Shown here one piece after another: positions 1-8,893 of a stretch of DNA of 64,000 nucleotides (position 1 is its first letter; the number at the start of each line of letters is the position of its first letter). The position numbers and the translations under genes were made by a program. This DNA comes from Bacteroidota bacterium (GTDB lineage: Bacteria; Bacteroidota; Bacteroidia; Bacteroidales; P3): assembly GCA_017860275.1 (NCBI GenBank), contig JAFNAQ010000004.1, positions 124,001 through 188,000 on the forward strand. The letters run 5' to 3'. The notes beneath the pieces were generated by a model. The model was not told where the DNA came from and ran no database searches. It saw only the letters and a list, made by a program, of their open reading frames with translations.

Positions 1-1
1 A

Positions 2-52
2 TATAATCTATCCACAGGGATGATGTTCTGGAACGGAGCAAGAACTAGATAG
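2..52 (+). CDS. 3' end of an unidentified protein (partial)
   Basis: Frame 2 is open from the window edge and ends at a TAG at 50-52, giving a short tail that ends in FWNGARTR. A hairpin terminator follows at 71-107, which fits the end of a real gene. There is too little sequence to name the protein; it could also be a chance open frame. Confidence 0.35.
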   Translation, partial: YNLSTGMMFWNGARTR

Positions 53-70
53 TTTATATAATAGAATAAG

Positions 71-107
71 AAAAGGCGATGTGAATTAAGTTTCAACATC
101 GCCTTTT
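71..107. terminator. Bidirectional intrinsic terminator
   Basis: A perfect 12-bp inverted repeat (AAAAGGCGATGT at 71-82 and ACATCGCCTTTT at 96-107) with T/A-rich flanks. It sits between the tail of the left-edge frame and the 3' end of the biotin carrier gene at 130-399, and could stop transcription from both. Confidence 0.75.
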
Positions 108-129
108 ATATTTTAGGACTAAGAAAGGA

Positions 130-399
130 TTATTCTATTTCAAATAGAACATCATTCTTACTTACAATTTGTCCCTTTTTAATATTTATTACTTTAACTT
201 TACCATCAACAGCTGAACATATATTATTGTCCATCTTCATTGCATGTAAAGAACATAAAGGTTCTCCTTTTTTAACCACTTGTCCTTTTTTTACAAAGAC
301 TTCGATTATTGTACCAGGTATAAATGCATAAGTTTGACCTGGGTCAATCTTAATATATAATTGACGATAATATGCTCTTTGGTCTTTATTTTCTGACAT
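130..399 (-). CDS. Biotin carboxyl carrier protein of an acyl-CoA carboxylase/decarboxylase
   Basis: An 89-residue biotinyl (biotin/lipoyl-attachment) domain protein. The biotinylation motif AMKMD places the acceptor lysine at K55, and the flanking glycine-rich turns (FIPGTI, GKV, KKG) fit the barrel fold. It lacks the Ala/Pro-rich linker common in longer carriers, so it is nearly a bare domain. It lies 49 bp downstream of, and is probably co-transcribed with, the carboxyltransferase gene at 449-1996, for which it would carry the carboxyl group on biotin. Which enzyme it serves (propionyl-CoA carboxylase, or Na+-pumping methylmalonyl-CoA decarboxylase) cannot be settled here, because neither a biotin carboxylase nor membrane beta/gamma subunits are in the window. 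Confidence 0.88.
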   Translation of the reverse strand: MSENKDQRAYYRQLYIKIDPGQTYAFIPGTIIEVFVKKGQVVKKGEPLCSLHAMKMDNNICSAVDGKVKVINIKKGQIVSKNDVLFEIE

Positions 400-448
400 A
401 GCCTTAAGTATTTATTGATTTACTTTTAATTTAACCCTTGAATAATTA

Positions 449-1996
449 TTAAAATGGAGGAAGTCCATGTTTTTTATAAGGGTTAGTTGCTACCTTATTC
501 TTTGTAATACTTAACGCATGAATTAAACAGTCACGAGTTTCAGCTGGTTGAATAACTGCGTCAACATATCCATAAGATGCAGCAACATAAGGGTTGGCAA
601 ACTTATCTTTATATTCTTGTATTTTTTCTTTACGCATAGCATCCTTATCTTCTGCTGCCATAATCTCACTCTTGAAGATAATATTAGCCGCTCCCTCTGG
701 TCCCATAACAGCAATTTCAGCAGTTGGCCATGCAAAAACAAAGTCAGCTTTCAAGTGACTTGAACACATAGCTATATAACCACCACCATAAGCTTTTCTT
801 AAGATAATAGTAATCTTTGGAACTGTTGCTTCTGAAAATGCATATAAGATTTTTGCTCCGTGACGAATAACTCCAGCATGTTCTTGATCAACACCTGGTA
901 AGTATCCAGGAAGGTCTTCCAAAGTAACTAAAGGAATATTAAATGAATCACAGTAACGAATAAATCTTGCAGCCTTATCAGAAGAGTCACAATCTAAAAC
1001 CCCAGCCTTAGCAATTGGTTGATTTGCAACAAAACCAACAGTGTCTCCGTTGATACGAGCAAAACCAATCACAATATTTGGTGCGAATAATTCATGAACT
1101 TCTAAGAATTCCGAATTATCAGATATACTCTTAATTATATTTCTAACGTCATAAGGCTTAGAAGGCTCAGTAGGGAATATTTGAGAAATCTTATAATCCT
1201 TTACTTTAGGCTTCTTTGCAGCAAATGGTTCTGCTTTCTTTGTATTATTCCAAGGAATGTAAGAGAAAAGAGTCTTGATTTGTTCAAAACATTCTAATTC
1301 ACTTTCAGCGAAGAAATGAGCATTACCTGATATTTCAGCATGCACTCTTGCACCTCCAAGGTCTTCTTGAGAGATTTCCTCTCCTAGTACTGTCCTGATT
1401 ACATCTGGACCAGTGATAAACATCTTGGATATTTTATCTACCACAAATACAAAGTCGGTCAAGGCAGGAGAATAAACTGCACCTCCAGCACAAGGACCAA
1501 GTATAACTGATATTTGAGGAATAACACCTGAGGCCATAGTATTGCGATAAAAAATATCACCATAACCTGCTAACGCATTAACACCTTCCTGAATACGAGC
1601 ACCACCTGAGTCATTGATACCAATAATAGGAGTTTTCAATTTCATGGCGTGATCCATAATCTTGCAAATTTTCTTTGCATGCATATAACCCAAAGAACCT
1701 CCAGCAACTGTGAAGTCTTGAGCATAAATACATATTGGATAACCATTGATTGTTCCTGTGCCTGTTACAACACCATCTCCTGGAAGTATCTTTTTATCCA
1801 TATCGAAGTCTTTACCTGAGTGTTGGATAAAAAGGTCATATTCATGGAAAGAACCCTCGTCTAAAAGTTCAATGATTCTTTCTCTTGCAGTGAGCTTCCC
1901 AGTCGCTTTTTGTTTCTCCATGGCTTTTTCACCACCACCTTGAAGCAAAACTTGCATTCTTGCTTTAAGCTCTTGTGTCTTACTATTAATTGACAT
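449..1996 (-). CDS. Acyl-CoA carboxyltransferase subunit (propionyl-CoA carboxylase beta / methylmalonyl-CoA decarboxylase alpha family)
   Basis: A 515-residue carboxyltransferase with the usual two crotonase-like halves. The first has GDGVVTGTGTINGYPI and NDSGGARIQEG, with oxyanion glycines in GPCAGGAVYSPAL. The second has LPGYLPGVDQEHAGVIRHGAK and the acyl-CoA carboxylase signature AWPTAEIAVMGPEGAANI. Length and order match PccB/MmdA proteins. It would move a carboxyl group between biotin and a short acyl-CoA (propionyl-CoA/methylmalonyl-CoA), a step of the succinate-propionate pathway common in Bacteroidales. The biotin carrier gene follows directly. A TATCTTTG -7 element at 2039-2046 (minus strand) precedes it. 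PGEGAANI-type C-terminal sequence favours the propionyl-CoA carboxylase side, but this is not decisive. Confidence 0.93.
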   Translation of the reverse strand: MSINSKTQELKARMQVLLQGGGEKAMEKQKATGKLTARERIIELLDEGSFHEYDLFIQHSGKDFDMDKKILPGDGVVTGTGTINGYPICIYAQDFTVAGGSLGYMHAKKICKIMDHAMKLKTPIIGINDSGGARIQEGVNALAGYGDIFYRNTMASGVIPQISVILGPCAGGAVYSPALTDFVFVVDKISKMFITGPDVIRTVLGEEISQEDLGGARVHAEISGNAHFFAESELECFEQIKTLFSYIPWNNTKKAEPFAAKKPKVKDYKISQIFPTEPSKPYDVRNIIKSISDNSEFLEVHELFAPNIVIGFARINGDTVGFVANQPIAKAGVLDCDSSDKAARFIRYCDSFNIPLVTLEDLPGYLPGVDQEHAGVIRHGAKILYAFSEATVPKITIILRKAYGGGYIAMCSSHLKADFVFAWPTAEIAVMGPEGAANIIFKSEIMAAEDKDAMRKEKIQEYKDKFANPYVAASYGYVDAVIQPAETRDCLIHALSITKNKVATNPYKKHGLPPF

Positions 1997-2038
1997 CTTT
2001 CAATTATTTATTAAACACTAAATTTATTTTCTAGCCTG

Positions 2039-2046
2039 CAAAGATA
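2039..2046 (-). promoter_or_regulatory. Bacteroidetes -7 promoter element for the carboxyltransferase operon
   Basis: On the minus strand the sequence reads TATCTTTG, a full match to the Bacteroidetes TAnnTTTG element, 43 bp before the ATG at 1996. A TTG at 2068-2070 (minus strand) is about 21 bp further upstream. Confidence 0.55.
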
Positions 2047-2215
2047 TATTAAAAAACTTATTGATTCCAAATTTTAACGATTAATATGCCTAGTTTAACA
2101 GGGTGTAGAAGGGGTATAAAAATCAAATGAAAAATTATAAATAGCTCAAAATTAAAACATATAGTAACAATATGGCTAATACTGCTCTTTGAAAAGAAAA
2201 AGGAGTTTTTGGGCA

Positions 2216-2246
2216 AAAAAAAACACTCAATTTACTTGAGTGTTTT
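2216..2246 (-). terminator. Terminator downstream of tRNA-Val
   Basis: An 11-bp stem (2220-2230 with 2236-2246) and a 5-nt loop, followed on the minus strand by a run of T. It begins 7 bp after the tRNA-Val 3' end. Confidence 0.8.
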
Positions 2247-2252
2247 GGGATG

Positions 2253-2327
2253 TGGGAGCAACAGGGTTCGAACCTGTGACCCCCTGCTTGTAAGGCAGGT
2301 GCTCTGAACCAGCTGAGCTATGCTCCC
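2253..2327 (-). tRNA. tRNA-Val (anticodon TAC)
   Basis: The minus strand folds as a full cloverleaf: acceptor GGGAGCA/TGCTCCC, D arm with AGCTGG, anticodon stem CCTGC/GCAGG with loop CTTACAA (anticodon TAC, valine), and T arm ACAGG-TTCGAAC-CCTGT. The discriminator is A and CCA is not encoded. A promoter lies upstream (2361-2390) and a terminator follows. Confidence 0.96.
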
Positions 2328-2360
2328 AATCGTTATTGGGTTGGTCCCGTTTTCGAGTTG

Positions 2361-2390
2361 CAAAGATAAGACCATTTTTTAAACTACCAA
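2361..2390 (-). promoter_or_regulatory. Promoter of tRNA-Val
   Basis: On the minus strand TTG (2388-2390), a 19-bp spacer and TATCTTTG (2361-2368) match the Bacteroidetes sigma-ABfr consensus exactly; the -7 element is 33 bp before the mature tRNA 5' end. Confidence 0.75.
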
Positions 2391-2590
2391 AAAAAATAAC
2401 AAAAAAATAAAGTAAATTATTAATCATAGGGAGTCAATACATATCTATATGATTAAAAAATAAAGAGATGGAGTAAGAAAATAAATAAAATAATATTTGC
2501 TCTAGGTCAAGTTATTCTTCGTTTAATTTCAATTAAACAAGATGGAATTTCGCTCAAATAAGATATATTTTCAAAGAAAAGAAGATTAAC

Positions 2591-2682
2591 TTTGCTAAGA
2601 TGCACATCTCGCTATATTAAGATGCACATCTTAGCGTCTTAAGATGTGCATCTCAGCGAGCTAAGATGTGCATCTTAGCAAA
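2591..2682. repeat. Nested palindrome built from four AGATGYRCATCT copies
   Basis: A 92-bp stretch in the gap before ileS. The outer arms (2591-2609 and 2664-2682) are perfect 19-bp inverted repeats. Inside them 2620-2631 and 2642-2653 form a second 12-bp pair. Each of the four 12-mers (AGATGCACATCT or its complement AGATGTGCATCT) is itself nearly self-complementary. The remaining sequence of the 1997-2844 gap holds the tRNA-Val, its signals and the ileS promoter, and is otherwise featureless and AT-rich. Confidence 0.85.
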
Positions 2683-2768
2683 ATTAAATCAAGTCTTTTT
2701 GAAATTAATCCTTATTCTAATGATTTTTAATCAAATATCTATGGGTTTTTATTTGATTTATTTTCTCT

Positions 2769-2798
2769 TTGATTATTCTTAAGAAATTACTACTTTTG
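2769..2798 (+). promoter_or_regulatory. Promoter of the ileS-recA-nadE cluster
   Basis: TTG at 2769-2771, 19-bp spacer, TACTTTTG at 2791-2798: a full match to the Bacteroidetes promoter, 46 bp before the ileS ATG. No T-box-like leader is present. Confidence 0.75.
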
Positions 2799-2844
2799 CA
2801 AGTTAATACTAATATAATATATAAAGTTCTTATTTTACGTCAAG

Positions 2845-5800
2845 ATGGTAAAGAAATATTCAGAGTATAAGCAGTTAGACCTAACAGCAATAGGTGAACA
2901 AGTGCTTAAGAATTGGGAAGACAACAACACTTTTGAGGAAAGTTTAAAACTAAGACAAGGCAAAACTCCATATGTTTTTTATGAAGGACCTCCTTCGGCA
3001 AATGGTCAGCCAGGTATTCACCACGTAATGGCTAGAGCAATTAAGGATATTTTCTGTAGATATAAATCGCAAAAGGGATTCTATGTAACAAGAAAAGCAG
3101 GATGGGATACTCACGGATTACCTGTTGAGCTTGGAGTTGAGAAGAATTTAGGAATAACTAAGGAAGATATTGGTACAAAAATCTCTGTTGATGACTATAA
3201 TAAGGCATGTAAAGAGGAGGTAATGAAGTATAAGGATATGTGGGATAGGCTTACAAAGCTTATGGGCTATTGGGTAGACTTAGAAAATCCTTATATTACT
3301 TTTAAGAATGAATATATTGAAACTCTTTGGTATTTATTAGGAGAGTTATATAAGAAAGGCTACCTTTATAAAGGATATACAATTCAACCATTTTCTCCAG
3401 CAGCAGGAACAGGACTAAGTTCTCACGAATTAAATATGCCTGGTTGCTACAAAGATGTAAAGGACACAACATGCGTTGCAATATTTAAGGTAAAGGCAGA
3501 ACAGCCAAATATGAAATCTTGTCCTTTTGGACTAAACGATATTAAGCCAGAGGATTGTTCAGTTCTTGCATGGACAACTACTCCTTGGACACTTCCTTCT
3601 AATACTGCACTATGCGTTGGACCAAATATTGAATACGTATTAGTAAAGACATTTAACCCATATAGTGGAGCGCCTATAAATGTAATTCTTGGAAAGCCAT
3701 TATTAAACTCTTTCTTCCCAGAGAAGAATAGCGAATTATCATTCGAAGACTATAAATTTGGAGATAAGGAAATACCATTTAAGGTATTAGCATCTTGCAA
3801 GGGCAAGGATTTAATTGGGTTAGAATATGAACAATTGCTACCTTGGGTAAACCCTGGAGAGGGAGCCTTTAGAGTAATTGGAGGAGACTTTGTAACCACA
3901 GAAGATGGTACAGGTATAGTGCATATTGCACCAACCTTTGGAGCAGATGATGATAGGGTTGCTAAACAATCAGGGGTACCACCACTAGTTATGTTCGATA
4001 AGGAAGGTAAGCGTCAACCAATGGTAGACCGTAGTGGTAAGTTCTTCAAAATTGAAGACCTTGATGAAGAATTTGTAAAGAATAATATAAATACTGATGC
4101 TTATAAGGCCTTTGCAGGGAAGTTTGTCAAGAACGCTTACGATAAAAATCTTACAGAAAAGGATATGAGCCTAGATGTAGAGATAGCAATTGCACTTAAG
4201 GAAGAAGGAAAAGCATTTAAGATAGAGAAACACACACATAATTATCCTCATTGCTGGAGAACAGATAAACCAATCCTATATTATCCAATGGATTCTTGGT
4301 TTATTCGCACAACAGCAGTAAAGGAAAGGATGATTGGATTAAACAAGACCATAAATTGGAAGCCAGAAGCAACAGGATCTGGACGCTTTGGAAACTGGTT
4401 AGAAAATCTTGTGGATTGGAATCTAAGTCGTAGCCGTTATTGGGGAACACCACTACCAATATGGAGAACAGAAGATGGATTAGAAGAAATTTGTATCTCT
4501 TCGGTTGAGCAATTAAGAAACGAGATAGATAAGAGTATCGAGGCAGGATTTATGAGCGAGAACAAATATGCTTCAAAGGACTATGAAAGTTTTGACCTTC
4601 ACCGCCCATATATTGATAATGTATATCTTGTATCGAAAGAAGGAAAGAAGATGACAAGAGAAACAGACCTAATAGATGTTTGGTTTGACTCTGGTGCGAT
4701 GCCTTATGCTCAACATCATTATCCATTTGATATAAATAAAGAGCAGTTACAACAATCTTTCCCAGCAGACTTTATTGCAGAGGGTGTTGACCAAACAAGA
4801 GGTTGGTTCTTTACTCTTCACGCAATAGGAACCTTAGTATTCGACTCAATAGCATTTAAGAATGTTGTTTCGAATGGATTGGTATTAGATAAGAATGGTA
4901 ACAAGATGAGTAAACGTCTTGGAAATGGAGTAGATCCATTTGAAACCATAGGAAAATACGGTCCAGATGCAACACGCTGGTATATGATTTCTAACTCTCA
5001 ACCTTGGGAAAATCTAAAGTTCGATATTGAAGGGGTTGATGAGATAAGAAGAAAACTATTCGGTACATTATATAATACATATAGCTTCTTTGCTCTTTAT
5101 GCAAACATAGATGGATTTGCATATAAGGAAGAGAATATAAAGAATGAAGAAAGAGCAGAGATTGACCGTTGGATATTATCGGAGCTTAACTCTTTGATTG
5201 AGAATGTTGATAACTCTTATGCAGATTATGAACCTACTCGTGCAGCAAGAGCAATTCAAAACTTCGTTGATGAATATCTATCTAACTGGTATGTTCGTCT
5301 ATGCCGTCGTCGTTTCTGGAAGGGAGAATATTCCTCAGACAAGATTTCTGCATATCAAACACTCTATACTTGTTTGGAAACCCTATCTCGATTAATGGCA
5401 CCAATTTCTCCATTCTTTGCAGATAGATTATTTACCGATTTGAATAATGTTTCAGGAAGATTCTCAGTAAACTCAGTTCATTTAACTGATTTTCCAGAGT
5501 CTGACAAGGCTATTATTGACAAGGCTCTTGAAGAGAGGATGCAGCTTGCTCAAAAGATATGCTCAATGGTTCTTTCTCTAAGAAAGAGAAATAACCTAAA
5601 GGTTCGTCAGCCACTTCAAAAGATTATGATTCCTGCAACAAATCCAGAAATGGAGAAACAAATTCTTGCAGTAAGGGATTTAATTCTTTCGGAAGTTAAC
5701 ATTAAGGAAATTGAATTCTTAAGCCAAGAAAACAATGTATTAGTAAAGAAGATAAAACCTAACTTTAAACAATTAGGTGCTAAACTTGGTTCTAAGATGA

Positions 5801-6300
5801 AGCATGTTGCTGGAGTATTGTCAGCCTTTACGCAAGAACAAATTTCTGAGATTGAAAACAATGGAAGTATCTTTGTAGAGATTGAGTCAGAAAATATTGA
5901 GCTTTCAATCTCCGATGTGGAAATAGTAACACAAGATATACCAGGTTGGGTTGTAATGAATGAAGGAGTCTTGACGGTAGCATTAGATACAACAGTAACT
6001 GAGTCGCTTCGTAAGGAATGTATTGCAAGAGAGCTTGTAAATAGAATCCAAAACATAAGAAAAGAACAAAACTTTGAGGTTACAGATAATATAATAGTAG
6101 AGATTGAATATAACTCTTTGTTGGAGGAAGCTCTTGCAGAGCACCAAGACTATATAATGGGAGAAACTCTAACTAAGGAACTTTCTTTAGTAAAGCATGG
6201 AGATATTTCTATTATTATGGGAGATCAAAACACAGAACCAATCTCTAAGATAGATATTATTGAAGGGATAGAATTAGATATAAATATCAGAAAAGTATAA
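2845..6300 (+). CDS. ileS: Isoleucyl-tRNA synthetase
   Basis: An 1151-residue class I synthetase that charges tRNA-Ile. The N-terminal block FYEGPPSANGQPGIHH carries the HIGH-box position, followed by AGWDTHGLPVE; the KMSKR loop lies near residue 686, with WFDSG before it. The CP1 editing domain sits between, and the C-terminal anticodon-binding region is long, as in the IleRS2 (eukaryote-like) group. The HIGH motif reads GIHH, i.e. the first and third positions of HxGH are exchanged. Such a GxHH motif has been reported in IleRS2 enzymes hyper-resistant to mupirocin, and to my knowledge is usual in Bacteroidales. First gene of a co-directional cluster; recA starts 28 bp later. Confidence 0.98.
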   Translation: MVKKYSEYKQLDLTAIGEQVLKNWEDNNTFEESLKLRQGKTPYVFYEGPPSANGQPGIHHVMARAIKDIFCRYKSQKGFYVTRKAGWDTHGLPVELGVEKNLGITKEDIGTKISVDDYNKACKEEVMKYKDMWDRLTKLMGYWVDLENPYITFKNEYIETLWYLLGELYKKGYLYKGYTIQPFSPAAGTGLSSHELNMPGCYKDVKDTTCVAIFKVKAEQPNMKSCPFGLNDIKPEDCSVLAWTTTPWTLPSNTALCVGPNIEYVLVKTFNPYSGAPINVILGKPLLNSFFPEKNSELSFEDYKFGDKEIPFKVLASCKGKDLIGLEYEQLLPWVNPGEGAFRVIGGDFVTTEDGTGIVHIAPTFGADDDRVAKQSGVPPLVMFDKEGKRQPMVDRSGKFFKIEDLDEEFVKNNINTDAYKAFAGKFVKNAYDKNLTEKDMSLDVEIAIALKEEGKAFKIEKHTHNYPHCWRTDKPILYYPMDSWFIRTTAVKERMIGLNKTINWKPEATGSGRFGNWLENLVDWNLSRSRYWGTPLPIWRTEDGLEEICISSVEQLRNEIDKSIEAGFMSENKYASKDYESFDLHRPYIDNVYLVSKEGKKMTRETDLIDVWFDSGAMPYAQHHYPFDINKEQLQQSFPADFIAEGVDQTRGWFFTLHAIGTLVFDSIAFKNVVSNGLVLDKNGNKMSKRLGNGVDPFETIGKYGPDATRWYMISNSQPWENLKFDIEGVDEIRRKLFGTLYNTYSFFALYANIDGFAYKEENIKNEERAEIDRWILSELNSLIENVDNSYADYEPTRAARAIQNFVDEYLSNWYVRLCRRRFWKGEYSSDKISAYQTLYTCLETLSRLMAPISPFFADRLFTDLNNVSGRFSVNSVHLTDFPESDKAIIDKALEERMQLAQKICSMVLSLRKRNNLKVRQPLQKIMIPATNPEMEKQILAVRDLILSEVNIKEIEFLSQENNVLVKKIKPNFKQLGAKLGSKMKHVAGVLSAFTQEQISEIENNGSIFVEIESENIELSISDVEIVTQDIPGWVVMNEGVLTVALDTTVTESLRKECIARELVNRIQNIRKEQNFEVTDNIIVEIEYNSLLEEALAEHQDYIMGETLTKELSLVKHGDISIIMGDQNTEPISKIDIIEGIELDINIRKV

Positions 6301-6328
6301 ATTTCTCTAAGAAATAAACAAATAGATT

Positions 6329-7354
6329 ATGGCAAAAGAAAATTCAATCGACGCTGCTAAGCTTGAGAAGCTAAAAGTGTTACAGTCAACAATCGATAAG
6401 ATTGAAAAGAATTATGGCAAAGGTTCTATCATGAAGCTTGGCGACAAAGCAGTTTCTGAAGTTGAATATATTTCTACAGGTTCAATCTCTTTAGATGTTG
6501 CCTTAGGAATAGGTGGATACCCAAAGGGTAGAGTTGTTGAAATTTACGGACCAGAAAGTTCAGGTAAAACAACATTAGCAATTCATGCAATTGCTGAGGC
6601 TCAAGCCAAAGGAGGTATTGCCGCTTTCATCGATGCTGAACATGCTTTTGATAGTACTTATGCTCAAAAGTTAGGCGTTGATGTTCAAAATCTATTTATT
6701 TCTCAGCCCGATAATGGAGAACAAGCATTAGAGATCACAGACAACTTGATTCGTTCAGGAGCTATTGATATAATTGTTATTGACTCTGTTGCAGCTCTTA
6801 CTCCTAAGAGTGAGATAGATGGAGAAATGGGAGATAGTAAGATGGGGCTTCAAGCTCGTTTAATGTCTCAAGCTCTAAGAAAGCTAACCTCTACAATAAG
6901 CAAGACAAACTGTTGCTGCATATTTATTAATCAGTTAAGAGATAAAATAGGAGTAATGTTTGGCTCACCTGAAACAACAACAGGGGGTAATGCACTTAAA
7001 TTCTATTCATCTGTTCGTTTGGATATTCGTCGTATTCAAGCAATAAAGGACGGAGACCAAAACGTTGGAAACCGTGTTAGAGTAAAGGTTGTTAAGAATA
7101 AGGTTGCACCACCTTTCCGCCAAGTTGAATTTGATTTAATGTTTGGACAAGGTATTTCAAAGGTTGGAGAAATAGTAGACCTAGGTGTTGAAAAAGGTGT
7201 AATCAAAAAGAGTGGTTCTTGGTTTTCTTATGGAGAGACAAAACTTGGTCAAGGAAGAGATGGAGTTAAACAACTTTTAATTGATAATGAAGAACTAAGT
7301 GCAGAGTTAGAATCTCAAATTCGCCATGCAATAAAAGAAGAAGCAAAAGATTAA
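6329..7354 (+). CDS. recA: RecA recombinase
   Basis: A 341-residue RecA, the usual length. The Walker A motif GPESSGKTT lies at residues 74-82, Walker B is [10 protein letters not shown], and the L2 region with [17 protein letters not shown] is intact. It catalyses strand exchange in homologous recombination and promotes LexA-type autocleavage. No SOS box was recognised upstream; it seems to be read from the ileS promoter. The TAA stop shares one base with the ATG of nadE, which suggests translational coupling. Confidence 0.99.
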   Translation: MAKENSIDAAKLEKLKVLQSTIDKIEKNYGKGSIMKLGDKAVSEVEYISTGSISLDVALGIGGYPKGRVVEIYGPESSGKTTLAIHAIAEAQAKGGIAAFIDAEHAFDSTYAQKLGVDVQNLFISQPDNGEQALEITDNLIRSGAIDIIVIDSVAALTPKSEIDGEMGDSKMGLQARLMSQALRKLTSTISKTNCCCIFINQLRDKIGVMFGSPETTTGGNALKFYSSVRLDIRRIQAIKDGDQNVGNRVRVKVVKNKVAPPFRQVEFDLMFGQGISKVGEIVDLGVEKGVIKKSGSWFSYGETKLGQGRDGVKQLLIDNEELSAELESQIRHAIKEEAKD

Positions 7355-8889
7355 TGAAGATAAGTATCCAACAATTAAATCCCAAAGCATTAGGATTCGA
7401 AAAGAATAAAGAGCTTATTCTTTCCAAAATAAAAGAATCAAATAATGATGTTTTAAATGTATTTCCAGAATCAGCCATTAGTGGAATGCCACTAATGAGC
7501 GCAATAGAATATGAAGATACATATATCAATTCTGCACTCTTATGTGAAGAAATATGTCAAACAAATAAGGATATAATACTTGGTACTCCAATAAAAATAG
7601 AAGACAATAGATTTAATTCTATTGTCTTTTTTTCAAAAGGAGAGGTTATAGGATTATCTACTAAGAAAAACTTAGGAGACTTTGATATTGGCTTTGACTC
7701 AGGAAGTGGAATTGAGACTATAGTATATAATGGTAAGAGTATTGGATTTGGTTTTGAAGAAGACTTAGAAGAGTTTGCTTTGTTGGGCAATAGAGTAGAT
7801 ATTCTGATAATTTGTTCAAATATTGTCTTTGAATTAGATTATCAGCAGCCTTTATATTCTAAGCTTATTCCAATTGTAAGGAAAATGGATACAACTCTTA
7901 TCTTTGTAAATAGATTTGGTGCAGAGGGAGGATATTTATTTGCAGGAGAAAGCTTTGTAATAAACAAAAGAGGAGAGATATGTTCTATGCTCCCTTTGTT
8001 TGAAGATAGTAGTTCTCAGATAGAAACAGATAACCTAAAGTTACAATATCAGAACCCATTGCCAAGAATGGAAAGACTCTATATGGCTTTGGTTTTTGCA
8101 CTTAGAGAATATTTCTCTAAGAATGGAATAAAGAAAGCAGTCTTAGGACTCTCAGGAGGAATTGATTCAGCCTTGGTTGTTGTTATAGCAGCTAGTGCCC
8201 TTGGGAAAGAAAATGTCGTTGGCGTTTTAATGCCTTCGGAGTTCTCTTCCGAACATTCAATTGAGGATGCACTTTGCTCGGCAAAGAATCTAGGTATTGA
8301 GCACCATATTGTACCAATAAAGAATAGCTTTGATGTAATGAGTTCAGAACTTATGACTCATCTCCCAAGTGATTTCGATTTGGCTGAGGAGAATCTTCAA
8401 AGTCGTTTGCGTTGTGTAACACTTATGTGGTTTGCAAATAAATTATGTGCCGCCCTTCTAAATACAACAAATAAATCTGAGGCAGCAGTAGGATATGGAA
8501 CTCTTTATGGTGACACCTCTGGAGCAATTTCTGTTCTTGGAGATGTTTATAAGACCGAGGTATGGGAGCTTGCAAAATGGATAAACAGAAATAATGAGTT
8601 AATACCTTATAACTCTATTCACAAAGCACCATCTGCGGAACTAAGACCTGGACAAAAAGACTCCGATTCTCTTCCTGATTACGATATACTCGATAGTATT
8701 TTATTAGAGCATTTAGAAAACAGAAAAGGCTTGGAAGAGATTATTCTTGAGACTGGTCACCCTAGAGAGATAGTAGAAAAAGTTTTAAGACTAATAAGAA
8801 TAAATGAATGGAAACGCCGCCAATGCCCAAGCGCAGTAAAGGTTACAAAATATTGTTTTGGTTTAGATAGAAAATATCCAATAAGTTAG
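7354..8889 (+). CDS. nadE: NAD(+) synthetase with a degenerate glutaminase domain
   Basis: A 511-residue two-domain protein: an N-terminal nitrilase-type domain (about 1-240) and a C-terminal NAD synthetase domain with the ATP-pyrophosphatase loop LSGGIDSA (about 266-273). It converts nicotinate adenine dinucleotide to NAD, the last step of NAD synthesis; nadB is at 17.5 kb. In the nitrilase domain the glutamate (FPE, E39) and a lysine (K104/K105) of the Glu-Lys-Cys triad can be placed, but the ICED motif holding the nucleophilic cysteine reads GFGFEEDL, so glutamate E135 replaces cysteine. The LPNY-type motif after the lysine is also lost. The enzyme may therefore depend on free ammonia. It overlaps recA by one base and is 4 bp from the next gene. 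Confidence 0.92.
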   Translation: MKISIQQLNPKALGFEKNKELILSKIKESNNDVLNVFPESAISGMPLMSAIEYEDTYINSALLCEEICQTNKDIILGTPIKIEDNRFNSIVFFSKGEVIGLSTKKNLGDFDIGFDSGSGIETIVYNGKSIGFGFEEDLEEFALLGNRVDILIICSNIVFELDYQQPLYSKLIPIVRKMDTTLIFVNRFGAEGGYLFAGESFVINKRGEICSMLPLFEDSSSQIETDNLKLQYQNPLPRMERLYMALVFALREYFSKNGIKKAVLGLSGGIDSALVVVIAASALGKENVVGVLMPSEFSSEHSIEDALCSAKNLGIEHHIVPIKNSFDVMSSELMTHLPSDFDLAEENLQSRLRCVTLMWFANKLCAALLNTTNKSEAAVGYGTLYGDTSGAISVLGDVYKTEVWELAKWINRNNELIPYNSIHKAPSAELRPGQKDSDSLPDYDILDSILLEHLENRKGLEEIILETGHPREIVEKVLRLIRINEWKRRQCPSAVKVTKYCFGLDRKYPIS

Positions 8890-8893
8890 ATAT

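Noticed and set aside
2600-2844. T-box leader before ileS
   Set aside because: No T-box motif or specifier hairpin is visible; the palindrome has no T run and lies upstream of the promoter, so it is not in the transcript.
5616-6056. 146-codon minus-strand ORF inside ileS
   Set aside because: It lies wholly antisense within the conserved ileS C-terminal region and has a Ser/Ile-rich composition typical of a reverse-frame shadow.
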